Shown here piece after piece: positions 35,456 to 46,596 of a stretch of DNA of 64,000 bases. The notes below the pieces were generated by a model, which worked only from the letters and a program-made list of their open reading frames with translations, was not told where the DNA came from and did not search any database. The stretch is from Gimesia algae (GTDB taxonomy: Bacteria > Planctomycetota > Planctomycetia > Planctomycetales > Planctomycetaceae). The stretch lies in the NCBI RefSeq assembly GCF_007746795.1, contig NZ_CP036343.1:1120531-1184530 (forward strand), written 5' to 3'. How positions within the stretch are numbered: the first letter of the stretch is position 1; every line of letters begins with the position of its first letter. The position numbers and the translations under genes are program-made.

Positions 35456-35770
35456 ACCTTAATCAGACACAACATCGGCTCGAGGATGAACCAGTCAGGA
35501 GAAGTAAGATTAACAAGACTTGTCGTAACTCCCCTCTGGGAATCAGGAACTCTTGTCACCGGCTGTTGAGCAATCAATCTGATCGCTCAGCGTACGCTAT
35601 AAGTCCGCTGCCTGAATCATCGGTGATCAATTTTGAAACAATTCAGAAAACAATCAATCACTCTTTTAAAACGTCTCGCCCCGTCCTTACGAATACACAA
35701 CCACCAAGCCCACGTGTATTCACCACCCCAAATATTCACTCTTTGAATTTGAACTAACAGGACTAATCAA

Positions 35771-37999
35771 ATGGCCCGAAATGTGTTAAAAAAAACGTCA
35801 CAAACAGAGTCCAGTGCCGCCAGGCTGACCAGAAATAAACACGGCGATCTCAAAATCACTCTGATCAGTCTGCATGGCCTAATCCGCGGACATAATTCGG
35901 AATTAGGCCGCGATGCCGACACAGGCGGTCAGGTTAAATATGTGCTTGAACTGGCCCGCGAACTGGCAGCGCACGAACATGTCCGCGAAGTCGAACTGCT
36001 CACCAGACAGATTATCGACCCCAAGGTAGATGACGATTATGCCCAGGTCGAAGAACAGATTTCCGAAAACGCCAAAATCATCCGCATTCCATTTGGCCCC
36101 AAACGCTACCTTCGCAAAGAGTCGCTCTGGCCTTTTCTCGAACTGTTTATCGATCAGACTCTGCAGCATTTCCGACGCACTGGACTGCCAGACATCATCC
36201 ACGGCCACTACGCCGATGCGGGAGCCGCCGGTGCACAGCTGGCGCGACTGTTGCATATTCCCTATGTTTTTACCGGACATTCGCTGGGACGCGTCAAACG
36301 CCAGCGGCTCTCTCTGGGAAAAGAAGAGAATCAGGCCATCGAGCGACTGGAAAGCAAATACAAATTCACAACCCGCATCGAAGCCGAAGAGCTGGCGCTG
36401 GAAACCGCTTCCATGGTGGTCACCAGCACCAACCAGGAAGTCCAGCAGCAATACGAACTCTACGATCATTACCAGCCCGCCCGCATGGAAGTCATCCCAC
36501 CTGGTGTAGACCTCACGAATTTTTCGCCCGCAGGAAAAGACTGGACCACGCCGAAAATTGCCGAAGACTTGAACTGTTTTTTACAGGAACCAGACAAACC
36601 CATGATTCTTACCATGGCCCGCCCCGATGAGCGTAAAAACCTCGAAATGCTGGTCCGCGTATATGGTGAGAGCGAACAACTGCAAGAGATGGCAAATCTC
36701 GTTCTGATCATGGGAACACGTGATGATGTGCGCGACCTTCCCAAGGCGCAGCGTAGAATTATCAATCATATTCTGTATCTCATTGACCGCTACAATCTCT
36801 ATGGGAAAGTCGCTTATCCCAAAACACACAAACCCGATGATGTCCCCGAACTCTATCGCCTGGCGACTTCGCTGAAAGGGGTCTTTATCAATCCGGCGTT
36901 GACCGAACCGTTTGGACTCACACTCCTCGAAGCCGGTGCCACCGGGCTCCCCATTGTCTCAACCAATGATGGCGGTCCGCGTGATATTATCGCCAACTGT
37001 AAAAACGGTCTACTCGTCGATCCGCTCGATAAAGCAGATATTGAACATGCACTGCTCCGCGTGTTAACAGAGCCCGAGCAGTGGGCCGAATGGTCTAACA
37101 ACGGTATCAAAGGGACCCGCGAACATTATTCATGGCATCAGCATGCAGAGCGTTATCTGCGTGACCTGGATGATATTCTTGAGCATTCGCCCGCTCCTGT
37201 TCTGGCAGAGATGGCAGACAAATCGACGATGCGTCGACTTCCCGAATTTGATCGGTTGATTATCACAGATCTGGACAATACACTGACCGGTGACGACGAG
37301 GCACTCAAAGAATTCATTGAGCTGATTCGGGAACATGATCACATTGGTTTTGGCATCGCCACAGGTCGGCGACTCGATTCAGCAATGGAACTCATTAAAG
37401 AACTGGGGCTTCCTCAGCCAGACCTGATCGACACAGATGCCGGAACACAGTTACACTACGGCGAAAAGCTCACACCGGACCTCAGTTGGCGGAAATCAAT
37501 TGACTATGCCTGGAAGCCGCAGGAAATTCGTGATGTCCTTGACTTGCAACCCGGTTTTTATCCCCAAATTGAAGAACATCAGTCAGAATTTAAGATCAGT
37601 TATGAACTCGACACGAGTGTCAGCCCCAGTATTTCAACCATTAAAAAAATTCTCCGGGAGGCAGGATTACGTGCTAAGGTTATTATGTCACTCGGCATGT
37701 ACCTCGATGTCATTCCGGTGCGCGGTGGAAGCGACCTGTCCATGAGGCACGTACTCTGGAAGTGGGGATTCGCCCCCGAGCATGTCCTCGTTTCAGGTGA
37801 TTCCGGCAACGATGCCGGCATGCTGCTGGGCCGTACATTGGGTGTGGTCGTCGGCAATCATAGTGAAGAGCTCGAACGTCTCCGCAACCGACCCCGCGTC
37901 TATTTTGCAGAGGCATCCCATGCGGCGGGCATCCTCGAAGGCATCAAGTATTACAACTTCTTAGACAAGATTACTATTCCCAACGATCGGATCGAATGA
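35771..37999 (+). CDS. Sucrose-phosphate synthase with C-terminal HAD phosphatase domain
   Basis: 742 residues in two parts. Residues 25-475 form a GT4 glycosyltransferase of the bacterial SPS type: [46 protein letters not shown], and the EX7E motif with Glu379 and Glu387 ([13 protein letters not shown]), followed by [13 protein letters not shown]. Residues 493-742 are an SPP-like HAD domain with [10 protein letters not shown] (Asp500, Asp502) and late motif [11 protein letters not shown]. It joins UDP- or ADP-glucose to fructose-6-phosphate and may dephosphorylate the product to sucrose. It is the first gene of the operon; the next start overlaps its stop by four bases (ATGA). Confidence 0.93.
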   Translation: MARNVLKKTSQTESSAARLTRNKHGDLKITLISLHGLIRGHNSELGRDADTGGQVKYVLELARELAAHEHVREVELLTRQIIDPKVDDDYAQVEEQISENAKIIRIPFGPKRYLRKESLWPFLELFIDQTLQHFRRTGLPDIIHGHYADAGAAGAQLARLLHIPYVFTGHSLGRVKRQRLSLGKEENQAIERLESKYKFTTRIEAEELALETASMVVTSTNQEVQQQYELYDHYQPARMEVIPPGVDLTNFSPAGKDWTTPKIAEDLNCFLQEPDKPMILTMARPDERKNLEMLVRVYGESEQLQEMANLVLIMGTRDDVRDLPKAQRRIINHILYLIDRYNLYGKVAYPKTHKPDDVPELYRLATSLKGVFINPALTEPFGLTLLEAGATGLPIVSTNDGGPRDIIANCKNGLLVDPLDKADIEHALLRVLTEPEQWAEWSNNGIKGTREHYSWHQHAERYLRDLDDILEHSPAPVLAEMADKSTMRRLPEFDRLIITDLDNTLTGDDEALKEFIELIREHDHIGFGIATGRRLDSAMELIKELGLPQPDLIDTDAGTQLHYGEKLTPDLSWRKSIDYAWKPQEIRDVLDLQPGFYPQIEEHQSEFKISYELDTSVSPSISTIKKILREAGLRAKVIMSLGMYLDVIPVRGGSDLSMRHVLWKWGFAPEHVLVSGDSGNDAGMLLGRTLGVVVGNHSEELERLRNRPRVYFAEASHAAGILEGIKYYNFLDKITIPNDRIE

Positions 38000-39963
38000 G
38001 CATCGCGCAGGATGAGATTGACTTCAAAGCGGATCTGACACTGCAGCGCCTGCAGCCTCAGTTGCAGGAAGTCTGGCAAACCAGCCAGATTGATGATGTC
38101 AAAATACATGAATTTGAATCAAGACTGAATGAGCACTGGCGTCCTCTGTTTGGACTGCTGTTTCAGCTTTATAGCTCCCGGTACGATTTCTTTTATCACA
38201 TTGAACAGGTTCTACTGACCGCGGCCCGGGGCTGGGCTGAGCGCCCCGAGGATCTTTGCGCGCTCGACCGTCATCGCATCAATGAACCCAACTGGTTTCA
38301 GTCAGAACGCATCAGCGGGGGCGCCTTGTATGTGGACCTCTTTGGGGAAAACCTCAGTAAACTCCGCGAGCAAGTCAGCTATTTCAAAAACCTGGGACTC
38401 ACCTACCTGCACTTAATGCCTCTATTTGCGGTCCGCCCCGGTAACAATGACGGCGGTTATGCCATCAGCACGTATCGTTCTGTCGACCCGCGACTGGGAA
38501 CCATTGATGACCTCCGCCTACTGGCAGCAGACCTCCGGGAAGCGGGGATCTCACTGGTGCTCGACTTTGTGTTTAACCATACCTCCGACGACCACGAGTG
38601 GGCTAAACTGGCTCAATCGGGAAACCGCGAGTATCAGGAATACTATTATATTTTCCCCGATCGGGAAAAACCCGAACAATACGAACGCACGCTGCGGGAA
38701 ATCTTTCCCACCGTCCGCCGAGGAAATTTCACCTGGCACGATGGGATGCAGCAGTGGGTCTGGACCTCGTTCAACAGTTTCCAGTGGGACCTGAACTACA
38801 CTAATCCCGCCGTCTTTCGCGCCATGCTCGAAGAAATGTTTTTCATCGCCAATACCGGCATCGACATCCTGAGACTCGACGCCGTCGCCTTTATCTGGAA
38901 ACAGATGGGCACCAACTGCGAAAACCTGCCCGAAGCTCATACCCTGATCCAGGCCTTCAATCGCCTGGCACGCATCGCAACTCCTGGCCTCTTGTTCAAA
39001 TCCGAAGCCATCGTGCACCCCGATGATGTGGTGAAATACATCAGCGAACACGAGTGCCAGATTTCTTACAATCCCACACTCATGGCGCTGCTCTGGGAAT
39101 CGCTGGCGACGCGGAATGTCTCATTGCTCGTCCAGACGCTCAGACATCGCTATAAGCTCCCCAAAAACACCGCCTGGGTGAACTACCTGCGCTGCCACGA
39201 TGACATCGGCTGGACCTTCGATGATGCCGACGCCCAGGCCATCGGTATCAATGCCTATGACCATCGCAAGTTTCTCAACGATTTCTATACAGGTCAATTC
39301 CCCGGATCCTTTGCGCGAGGCGTACCGTTTCAGGAAAACCATGAAACCGGGGACATGCGAATTTCCGGCACGATGGCGTCGCTGGCCGGACTGGAACAGG
39401 CGATCGAAGAAGAAAACGAAGAGAAAAAAGAACTGGCACTGCGCCGCATGCTGCTGCTGCATGGTGTCTCTCTCAGTATTGGGGGTATCCCGCTCCTGTA
39501 CCTGGGAGAAGAGTGGGGTATGCTCAACGATTACGATTTTGTGAAAGATCCCGCCAAAGCGGGAGACTCCCGCTGGATTCACCGCCCCAAAATGCAGTGG
39601 CAGTTTCTCGAAGAACTGGACGACCATATCAAAGCCGGGAATGGTTCTATCCGCTCAACGATCTTTCGGTCCACACAGAAACTGATTGCCCTGCGAAAAT
39701 CGTTGCCCGCTCTCGCTGGTCAGGATATGGAACTCATCGCCACAGCCAATGAACATATTCTCGGTTACGTCCGTCTCTATGAAGGCAATCGCCTGATTGT
39801 CCTCGCAAATTTCTCTGATGAAGCGCAGGTCATCGAAGGCAACAAACTCCGTACCGCAGGACTCGGACGGTTCTTTCAGAACGTCATCGACGATAAAACT
39901 TACGCCACGTCAGAGCAACTGGTTCTGGCACCGTACCAGATCCTCTGGCTGAACCGCGTTTAA
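37996..39963 (+). CDS. Amylosucrase (GH13_4)
   Basis: 655 residues, close to the 630-residue amylosucrases. N-terminal helical domain 1-90, then a (beta/alpha)8 GH13 barrel: region I DFVFNHT (190-196), nucleophile Asp295 in ILRLDAVAF, acid/base Glu337 in LFKSEAI, and Asp402 in LRCHDDIGW. The [28 protein letters not shown] is a family insertion. Amylosucrase cleaves sucrose and moves the glucose to alpha-1,4-glucan or makes isomers such as trehalulose. Start ATG overlaps the preceding stop by 4 bases, so it is tightly coupled to the sucrose-phosphate synthase. Confidence 0.92.
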   Translation: MSIAQDEIDFKADLTLQRLQPQLQEVWQTSQIDDVKIHEFESRLNEHWRPLFGLLFQLYSSRYDFFYHIEQVLLTAARGWAERPEDLCALDRHRINEPNWFQSERISGGALYVDLFGENLSKLREQVSYFKNLGLTYLHLMPLFAVRPGNNDGGYAISTYRSVDPRLGTIDDLRLLAADLREAGISLVLDFVFNHTSDDHEWAKLAQSGNREYQEYYYIFPDREKPEQYERTLREIFPTVRRGNFTWHDGMQQWVWTSFNSFQWDLNYTNPAVFRAMLEEMFFIANTGIDILRLDAVAFIWKQMGTNCENLPEAHTLIQAFNRLARIATPGLLFKSEAIVHPDDVVKYISEHECQISYNPTLMALLWESLATRNVSLLVQTLRHRYKLPKNTAWVNYLRCHDDIGWTFDDADAQAIGINAYDHRKFLNDFYTGQFPGSFARGVPFQENHETGDMRISGTMASLAGLEQAIEEENEEKKELALRRMLLLHGVSLSIGGIPLLYLGEEWGMLNDYDFVKDPAKAGDSRWIHRPKMQWQFLEELDDHIKAGNGSIRSTIFRSTQKLIALRKSLPALAGQDMELIATANEHILGYVRLYEGNRLIVLANFSDEAQVIEGNKLRTAGLGRFFQNVIDDKTYATSEQLVLAPYQILWLNRV

Positions 39964-39979
39964 TTGAAGGAGCGTTTTG

Positions 39980-42610
39980 ATGGCCACTCAGAATTCTGCC
40001 GGAAATACTGCTGCGCAACTCACACAACAGGTCCTTGCCACCGATCTGGATGGAACTCTGATTCCCCTAAATCAGAATCCCCAAAATCAATCAGATCTGC
40101 GTCTACTGGCTGACCAGTTTCAAGCCCGTGGCAACTCCCTGATCTTTGTGACTGGCAGACATTTCCAGTCGGTCTCACAGGCGATTGAAGAGTTTCAACT
40201 CCCCATACCGGAGTGGGTCATCTGCGATGTCGGCACTTCCATTTTTCAACGACAGGAATCAGGCGAGTTTACACTGGTCACTGCCTACCAGGACTATCAG
40301 GATCAGATCATCACCTCCATGCCCATTGAGACATTGCGCGATCAGTTAGAAACAATTGACGGACTCCGTCTGCAGGAACCCGTCAAACAAGGCCGTTTCA
40401 AACTCAGTTTTTATACAGACGCTGCCCAACAGGAAACGCTGGTCGATCGCGTTCAGGAAATCCTGACTCAGACCGATGCCCCGTATTCGATCATCCATAG
40501 CGTCGATCCCTTTAATGGTGATGGCCTGATTGATCTTCTGCCGGCAACTGTTTCCAAAGCACTCGCGCTGGAATGGTGGACCGAAAACAATGGATACGAC
40601 GCAGGAAACATTGTCTTCTCCGGCGACTCCGGTAATGACCTGGCGGCACTGACCGCCGGCTATCGCACTATTCTGGTAGGAAACGCAGACCGCCAGTTGG
40701 CGCAACGCGTTTACAATCTTCACCGGACGTCGGGTTGGAAAAACCGACTTTACCTCGCGCAGGGGACGGCAACTTCAGGTGTGCTGGAAGGCTGCCGCTG
40801 GTTTGGTCTCGCAGAACAGATTCAAACTGACCAGCTAAGACTGGGAGCGACTCCACTCACCGTTGATTCCACCTTCTTTCGAGTCTGGGCACCGCATCGA
40901 AAGCAGGTCGTTGTGGAATTACTGACAGGGGACCAGTCTGATCAAAGTAGTTTCACATTGACTCGCAATCAACATGGTTACTTTGAAGGCACGCTCACCC
41001 ACGCCCGCCCGGGAGACTACTACCTGTATCACCTTGATGATCAGGTCTCGCGACCCGATCCTGCTTCACAGTATCAACCAGAAGGAGTACACGCTGCTTC
41101 TCAAATCTGTGATCCGCTCGATTTTCCCTGGTCCGACCAGAACTGGCAGGGAATTGCGAAACAGGCTCTGGTCATCTATGAATTACACGTCGGCACCTTC
41201 ACAAGAGGGGGTACGTTTCAGGCCGCCATCGAACGCATTCCGGAACTGATTGAACTCGGCATCACGGCGGTTGAACTCATGCCGGTCGCTCAGACTCCGG
41301 GTCGCTGGAACTGGGGTTACGATGGAGTTAACCTGTTCGCTGTTCGCAACACGTATGGTTCTCCTGACGATTTCAAGGACTTCGTTGATGAATGCCATCG
41401 CTCTGGTCTCGCCGTCTTTCTCGATGTTGTCTACAACCATCTGGGTCCCGAAGGTAATTATCTTTCGGAATTCGGCCCCTATTTTTCAGACAGACACCAC
41501 ACTCCGTGGGGAGAAGCCCTGAATTATGACGGCCCCGATTCCGAATACGTCCGCCGATTCATCACCGAAAATGCAGTCTTCTGGCTGGAAGAGTATCATC
41601 TGGATGGCCTGCGACTCGATGCCGTACACTGCATGTATGATGACAGCCATTTCCATATCCTCGAAGAAATCAGGCAGGCTGTCTCAGAGCACGCCGAAAC
41701 AACGAACTGGCCTGTACATCTTTTTGCTGAAACCAATGTCTATAACCACGACCTCATCACAGCTGATAAGAACAGGGCAGCCTACACAGGCATCTGGTGT
41801 GACTGCCTGATGTATTCCCTCTATTCTCATGCACTTCCCAACGTGCATCTCACCCATCGAACGTACCATGGCGCCACCGATCTCACAGAAACGCTGCAAC
41901 ACGGTTACATCTATGCCGGTCACGAAAACACGCGGGTGACAGCATCTCAACGAAACACCGATCAAACCAATCAGCATCTGCCGTCCCTGGTGATCGCACT
42001 TCAGACCCACGACAGTGTGGGAAATCATCCACACGGCAAGCGCATTCACCAGTTGACGTCCAAATCCTTTCAGAAAGCTGCTGCTGCACTCGTCCTGCTT
42101 TATCCCGGCATTCCGCTGATCTTCATGGGAGAAGAATTCGCGACATCCGCCCCATTTCCATTCTTTGTCGACTTCGAAGACCGTCACCTACGCGACGCCG
42201 TCGACGTCGGTCGCCGGGGAGATTACCCGCCTCATATCTGGCAGGACGCGCTGCTTCCCTCACAAGCCGAAGCGTTCTTCAATGCGAAATGGAACGAAGC
42301 GCCACTACAGGACCCCGGCATGTTTCACTGGTACCAGCGGCTACTTCAGTTACGAAAACAGGGTATCAATGACGGCTGGCTTTCACCAGTCAACCTGCAG
42401 ACAGCTTATGACAGTCAGTCCAGTCTCTTTACCCTGCAGTACCAGGACATCCGGATTCAGGCACGCCTGACGCCCCAGGCAGACATGCAGGCACAACCAC
42501 TGCCCGTCCCGTTGACAGGTACAATACTCCTCACATCAGAACCAGAGCCTGTCATCGAGAATAACCAGATTCACCTCGCCCCCAATCATACCATCATCAC
42601 TCGATTGTAA
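39980..42610 (+). CDS. HAD sugar-phosphatase fused to malto-oligosyltrehalose trehalohydrolase-like enzyme
   Basis: 876 residues from ATG 39980, preceded by GAAGGAGCG; an in-frame TTG is one codon earlier. Residues 15-275 are an SPP/Cof-type HAD phosphatase (DLDGTLIPL with Asp22 and Asp24; FSGDSGNDLAALTAG). Residues 290-876 match TreZ: a CBM48-like TFFRVWAPHRKQVVVELLTG, YELHVGTFTRGGTF, barrel nucleophile in GLRLDAVHCM, acid in LFAETN, and third Asp in LQTHDSVGN. TreZ normally frees trehalose from TreY products, but no treY is in this window. The fusion within a sucrose operon suggests the phosphatase acts on a sugar phosphate and the GH13 part on a related glucan. Confidence 0.88.
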   Translation: MATQNSAGNTAAQLTQQVLATDLDGTLIPLNQNPQNQSDLRLLADQFQARGNSLIFVTGRHFQSVSQAIEEFQLPIPEWVICDVGTSIFQRQESGEFTLVTAYQDYQDQIITSMPIETLRDQLETIDGLRLQEPVKQGRFKLSFYTDAAQQETLVDRVQEILTQTDAPYSIIHSVDPFNGDGLIDLLPATVSKALALEWWTENNGYDAGNIVFSGDSGNDLAALTAGYRTILVGNADRQLAQRVYNLHRTSGWKNRLYLAQGTATSGVLEGCRWFGLAEQIQTDQLRLGATPLTVDSTFFRVWAPHRKQVVVELLTGDQSDQSSFTLTRNQHGYFEGTLTHARPGDYYLYHLDDQVSRPDPASQYQPEGVHAASQICDPLDFPWSDQNWQGIAKQALVIYELHVGTFTRGGTFQAAIERIPELIELGITAVELMPVAQTPGRWNWGYDGVNLFAVRNTYGSPDDFKDFVDECHRSGLAVFLDVVYNHLGPEGNYLSEFGPYFSDRHHTPWGEALNYDGPDSEYVRRFITENAVFWLEEYHLDGLRLDAVHCMYDDSHFHILEEIRQAVSEHAETTNWPVHLFAETNVYNHDLITADKNRAAYTGIWCDCLMYSLYSHALPNVHLTHRTYHGATDLTETLQHGYIYAGHENTRVTASQRNTDQTNQHLPSLVIALQTHDSVGNHPHGKRIHQLTSKSFQKAAAALVLLYPGIPLIFMGEEFATSAPFPFFVDFEDRHLRDAVDVGRRGDYPPHIWQDALLPSQAEAFFNAKWNEAPLQDPGMFHWYQRLLQLRKQGINDGWLSPVNLQTAYDSQSSLFTLQYQDIRIQARLTPQADMQAQPLPVPLTGTILLTSEPEPVIENNQIHLAPNHTIITRL

Positions 42611-42623
42611 CCGGGCTCTGCGT

Positions 42624-44000
42624 TCAGTCGTTCTGCAACGCGGACATTAACGGTTTTCCCTGTGCCGTTGGCAATTCAACACCCAGTAACCGGGCCATCG
42701 TAGGCGCTACATCAATACTCTGTACTTTGCCCAGCTTCGTTCCCGGTTTGATACCAAATCCGTTGATCACCAGCGTCGCCAGCATATCAGGTTGATCGGG
42801 CAGATAACCATGCGTGCCGCCAGGCGTCTTTCGCGGCGCGACGACATCATCCCCCGTTTCACTGTTCGTGAATGAATACCCCGACTTCGCCGACAGCCAG
42901 AAATCAGGTGCATGCGAATCTTCCGCAGGAGTGGGTAGTCCCAGTTTCGTATATTCAACCTTATCCAGAACGGCGTGAATCCCTTCCACGGCAGCAAACT
43001 TTTTCTTTAGTTCTTCCTTCATTTCGTCCCGCTTCGCGTCATCCAGCAGATAGACCATACATCCGCCCCCCTGCGACAGACAGTATGCCTGCTTCTTTTC
43101 TTTAGACAGCAGTCCTGCCTGTTTCAAGATCACGTTCGGACGGATGTCTTTCGAAATCGGGAAGAATCCATGATCGCTGGCCACGACCAGCGTCGTCTTA
43201 TCACGATGTGGTGATCGCTCAATTGCATCCACAATATCCCTCAGACGGTCATCGGCGTAGCTGACGGCCCAGTACGCTTCCGGGCTGCGTGGACCATATT
43301 TATGCTCCACATGATCAACTTCGACGAGGTGAATCATCAACAGGTTCGGCGGATGTTTTTCAAACAGCTGCCGGGCCATCCGGGTATATAGCCAGTCCCG
43401 CTTCACGCCGCCCCCACTCTCTCCCGTCCAGTCTCCATGCAGATCCACAGGCAGTCCTGCAGCTCGCAGTTCTTCCAGCCAGATCGGCGTTCCGTATTTT
43501 GGCCAGGCTTCTTTGCCGAACATGTCAGGCACGGTCCAGTCCAACGTCCGTGCGTTTCGCGTTGCCGGCCAGACAATCCCCGCAGTCACCAGTCCCGCAT
43601 TATGAGCGGCATCGTAGATCGTCGGTACTTTGACGATCTGGTCTTTATCGAACAGGGGATCAGGAATGAAAGCGACCGACGTAGCACTTTTGCGATCCAG
43701 ATAGTTATTCCCGATCACGCCATGCTTCGCAGGCGTCGTGCCGGTCACCAGCGTAGTGTGGTTTGGCCAGGTCACCGTCGGAAACGAACAGACCATTCCG
43801 TCGGCCCGCGCCCCGGTTTTCGCCAGCTTTCTCAACGTTGGCATATCCGCCAGGGGATCATCCAGATAAAAATTGGCCAGCCCGTCCACGCTGACCAGAA
43901 TCACACACCGGTCCTCATGAGGTTCGACGGCCCGGGCACTGTCACCCGGATTAAACAGCCACACCATAGCCAATAGAGAAGCAACAATCGTCCCGCGCAT
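42624..44000 (-). CDS. Secreted type I phosphodiesterase / nucleotide pyrophosphatase-like enzyme
   Basis: 458 residues from ATG 44000, giving a short signal peptide MRGTIVASLLAMVWLF; the longer frame to 44102 lacks one. This is the ENPP/alkaline-phosphatase superfamily: metal-site VSVDGLANFYL (Asp near 40), nucleophile Thr in VTWPNHTTLVTG, later HLVEVDHVEHKYG with Asp and His, ASDHGF, and a C-terminal HGYLPDQPDM with His. It likely hydrolyses phosphodiesters outside the cell, using two zinc ions. Convergent with the sucrose operon by 13 bases. Confidence 0.88.
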   Translation of the reverse strand: MRGTIVASLLAMVWLFNPGDSARAVEPHEDRCVILVSVDGLANFYLDDPLADMPTLRKLAKTGARADGMVCSFPTVTWPNHTTLVTGTTPAKHGVIGNNYLDRKSATSVAFIPDPLFDKDQIVKVPTIYDAAHNAGLVTAGIVWPATRNARTLDWTVPDMFGKEAWPKYGTPIWLEELRAAGLPVDLHGDWTGESGGGVKRDWLYTRMARQLFEKHPPNLLMIHLVEVDHVEHKYGPRSPEAYWAVSYADDRLRDIVDAIERSPHRDKTTLVVASDHGFFPISKDIRPNVILKQAGLLSKEKKQAYCLSQGGGCMVYLLDDAKRDEMKEELKKKFAAVEGIHAVLDKVEYTKLGLPTPAEDSHAPDFWLSAKSGYSFTNSETGDDVVAPRKTPGGTHGYLPDQPDMLATLVINGFGIKPGTKLGKVQSIDVAPTMARLLGVELPTAQGKPLMSALQND

Positions 44001-44128
44001 GGAAGAAGTCTCCAGATGATAGTCTAACAAAAGCGATTCCCGGCCTGAAAAACAGACCGGCATCACTCCATTCTGAATGACCATCGGCAACAATGCAACC
44101 ACGTAAAGCCAAACTGGCAGCGGTCAGG

Positions 44129-45559
44129 TCAGGTCGGTTCTGTTTTGGCAGCGATTTCCGGCTGTTTGAGTTCACGTTTGCCTTTACGGGATTTGCCCCG
44201 CAGTTCATCGGGTCGGAAAGAACGATACAGCCCGACAGGAAATCGCAACATGCGGAACGGTGTAACTCCAACCAGCTTCATGACCACTTGAGATGTCCAG
44301 TGTGAGTCAGGCTCGCGAATGGTCCGGGCATAGACGGCGGCCACCAGCCGCATTAGCAGACTGATCGCGAAGATCATGTGAAAATTGTTGTATTCAGAGC
44401 CAAAGATGGTCACACTCCAGCCGGAAGCGAGTACCAGAAATCCACCTGCCAGAATAGAAGTCACGCCTCCTACCAGTCCTGCAAAGGCGGTTCCCGCAGC
44501 GATATACATCGTCCGGTTTTCGGAAGGGGAATTCTTCAGCATGAACCCGTTATTGGCAATGGCGATACCCGCGTTGAGCAGAGAATCCACAATAAATACT
44601 GGTACCATAATCCAGAACGCCAACGTGGGGTCGCGTGGCAGAAAGAGCAGCCCGATCATGTTTGTCGACTTAAAAGCCGTACACAAAATTAACACGGGCC
44701 GGTTGCCGTAATGGTCGGCCAGTGAGCCCAGATGCTTCGAAAAGACAGCTCCCCCGAGCCATGCACACGTCCAGAGCAGCAGCAGACGGAACACATCCAT
44801 CCCGATATAATCCAGCAGGTAATAGCTGATGAAAGGAGCTCCCAGCATCGCTGCAAAATGCCAGAAGCAGGTAAACGAAATGAAAGACCGGAAATTCGGA
44901 TCCTGAAAAGGCGTCAGCAGTACCTTTTTCAGTTTGGGTTCTTTTACTTTGGTGACCGGCGGTTCTTCGATCTTCAAATAGAACAGAATATCAAACACGC
45001 CGAAGAAAGCACCGATGCCGACCAGCCAGGCAAATCCATCTCCGATCTCCAGACCACTCTTCGCCAGAAAGATCGCACCGCCCAGCAGCGAAATCGCACC
45101 GGTCCAGTACATCCAGACCTGACGATATCCCCAGTAATGATTGAGCCCTTTGTGAGGTAGATAATCACCCAGCCACGACAGCCAGAGCGGCGTTGTAAAG
45201 TGGATCAAGGCATGGTTTACAGCTGTTAACCCAATCAGCCACCACAGTTCGGCTGCGTTAGACATGTCAGGCAGCAGCCACGCCATCAGCGCAATCGGAA
45301 TCAGAATCAGCCTCTGCAGGATTGAGATCGGCAACCAGAGCCAGCGGCGGTACTCCAGGTGATTCGCCACCACAGCCGCCAGAAACTGGAAAAACAGCAT
45401 CATTGTCGGCAGTGCACCCAGAATCCCGATATGCCAGCCTGTCGCGCCCAGGGAACGGGCGAACTCTATCGTCGCTGGCGACATTGTGAACTGAGTATAA
45501 ATCATCGCCATACAACCGGCGGCGATTAATGCCCGTTGTGCTGCTTTCAGAGACCACAC
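44129..45559 (-). CDS. Major facilitator superfamily transporter
   Basis: 476 residues, about 12 membrane helices, starting with GTG at 45559 (first codons VWSLKAAQRA). Visible helices include AAGCMAMIYTQFTMSPATIEF, LWWLIGLTAVNHALIHF, FTCFWHFAAMLGAPFISYYL and LIPIALMAWLLPDMS. The loop DHYGNRPVLILC resembles the MFS signature after helix 2 or 8. The C-tail is basic (KSRKGKRELKQPE). Substrate unknown. It may be coupled to the phosphodiesterase gene downstream (128-base gap), which is on the same strand. Confidence 0.85.
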   Translation of the reverse strand: MWSLKAAQRALIAAGCMAMIYTQFTMSPATIEFARSLGATGWHIGILGALPTMMLFFQFLAAVVANHLEYRRWLWLPISILQRLILIPIALMAWLLPDMSNAAELWWLIGLTAVNHALIHFTTPLWLSWLGDYLPHKGLNHYWGYRQVWMYWTGAISLLGGAIFLAKSGLEIGDGFAWLVGIGAFFGVFDILFYLKIEEPPVTKVKEPKLKKVLLTPFQDPNFRSFISFTCFWHFAAMLGAPFISYYLLDYIGMDVFRLLLLWTCAWLGGAVFSKHLGSLADHYGNRPVLILCTAFKSTNMIGLLFLPRDPTLAFWIMVPVFIVDSLLNAGIAIANNGFMLKNSPSENRTMYIAAGTAFAGLVGGVTSILAGGFLVLASGWSVTIFGSEYNNFHMIFAISLLMRLVAAVYARTIREPDSHWTSQVVMKLVGVTPFRMLRFPVGLYRSFRPDELRGKSRKGKRELKQPEIAAKTEPT

Positions 45560-46197
45560 GTAAAATCTATCCTTGAATTAGGGTTTGCTATTTGAGACGA
45601 CCCTGTTGTAGTCCACACTCCAGTCGAACTCTCGCGGGAATTCTGCGCGTTCACTCACGGCGGGATTGGTGCTGAACGGAGGGTTAGAGCGCATCAGGTT
45701 TAACCATAGCGTCACTCAATCTATCATGCTCGGTTCAAACAGCTCTGGAGACGCTACAGTAAAACTGGACACAGTCTAAAATATGGGGCAATAGGTGTGG
45801 CCAAGATCTAATTGTTGTTGCTTGCGATTCATCCACGTTTGTCAGCAGATGGCCATTACCGCGCATCATATCATCGTTACCATTCTATTGCGACCGTGAT
45901 TTTTGCAGGAATATTCGTGCAAACAACATGCCACGAAATTGTGTTTTCACCAGCGTTTGGAAGACTGTTTCGCAGGCAAATCAAGTGAAACCCCAGTCTC
46001 TGGCAACAGAATCGCCAGCAATTGAGCGGGTATGACAAATTGACCATTCCAGTCTGTGTGGGACTAGTGGAGTGTCATTTTTATAATTTGGGTTGATAGA
46101 TATCACGAGAGTGCGACAACGGAGCACGTAAACAACACCCCCCAACCCTCAATTTGCAGCTTGACAAAGCACTAGACAGCTGGGATGAATCGCGAGT
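45560..46197. other. Intergenic region around repeat copy 2
   Basis: 638 bases. Besides the repeat at 45685-45779 the sequence shows no convincing gene or stem-loop. Three-frame reading of 45800-46190 gives only short broken frames. Confidence 0.35.
45685..45779 (+). repeat. Dispersed ~95-bp repeat, copy 2
   Basis: TAGAGCGCATCAGGTTTAAC ... GCTACAGTAAAACTGGACAC AGTCTAA. Same orientation as copy 1; matched by inverted copies at 59976 and 62532. Confidence 0.85.
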
Positions 46198-46596
46198 TCA
46201 CAGCAATCGGCTCTTTTTCCGCGCCCGATCCCAGGCGAATCGTGCCCCCAGTCGGATCAGCAACCACCCCAGCCACGCTTGAAACAGATTGGCATGACAC
46301 TCACCAGACTGAGCCATCAACCGCCAGATTGTATCCGTTTCGCAGCGCGTGAATTGACCTGTCACATACAACCGGTCATGAATTACCCCCGCCAGATCAA
46401 CCCGGGCAGAGTCGATCAGAATCTGGCTGAGAAGGGGCAGGGAGCTGAAGTCAGAACTAAAACCTGCGGGAACCATAATCTCTTTGTCACGTACTTTTAC
46501 TTTAATAGAACGCAATAACCTGCGGCTCCCATCGGGGAGACGCTCTGTCTGCAGGGGACCACTTACCAGTTGCACCGTGCGGCCTGACTCATTCAT
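46198..46596 (-). CDS. DUF1353 family protein
   Basis: 132 residues. The conserved pattern PAGFSSDFSSLP (residues 40-51), then ARVDLAGVIHDRLYVTGQFT, is the DUF1353 signature, a family found in phages and bacteria with unknown role. No signal peptide. Single gene between a repeat-containing gap and the SOUL gene. Confidence 0.82.
   Translation of the reverse strand: MNESGRTVQLVSGPLQTERLPDGSRRLLRSIKVKVRDKEIMVPAGFSSDFSSLPLLSQILIDSARVDLAGVIHDRLYVTGQFTRCETDTIWRLMAQSGECHANLFQAWLGWLLIRLGARFAWDRARKKSRLL

Larger units (their letters stand above)
35245..35770. other. Regulatory intergenic region and long leader of the sucrose operon
   Basis: 526 bases. The first 170 hold the inverted activator sites and the sigma-54 promoter. 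The remaining ~305 bases would be an untranslated leader with one 27-codon open frame (35486-35569, starting MNQSGEVRL) of doubtful meaning. Confidence 0.45.
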
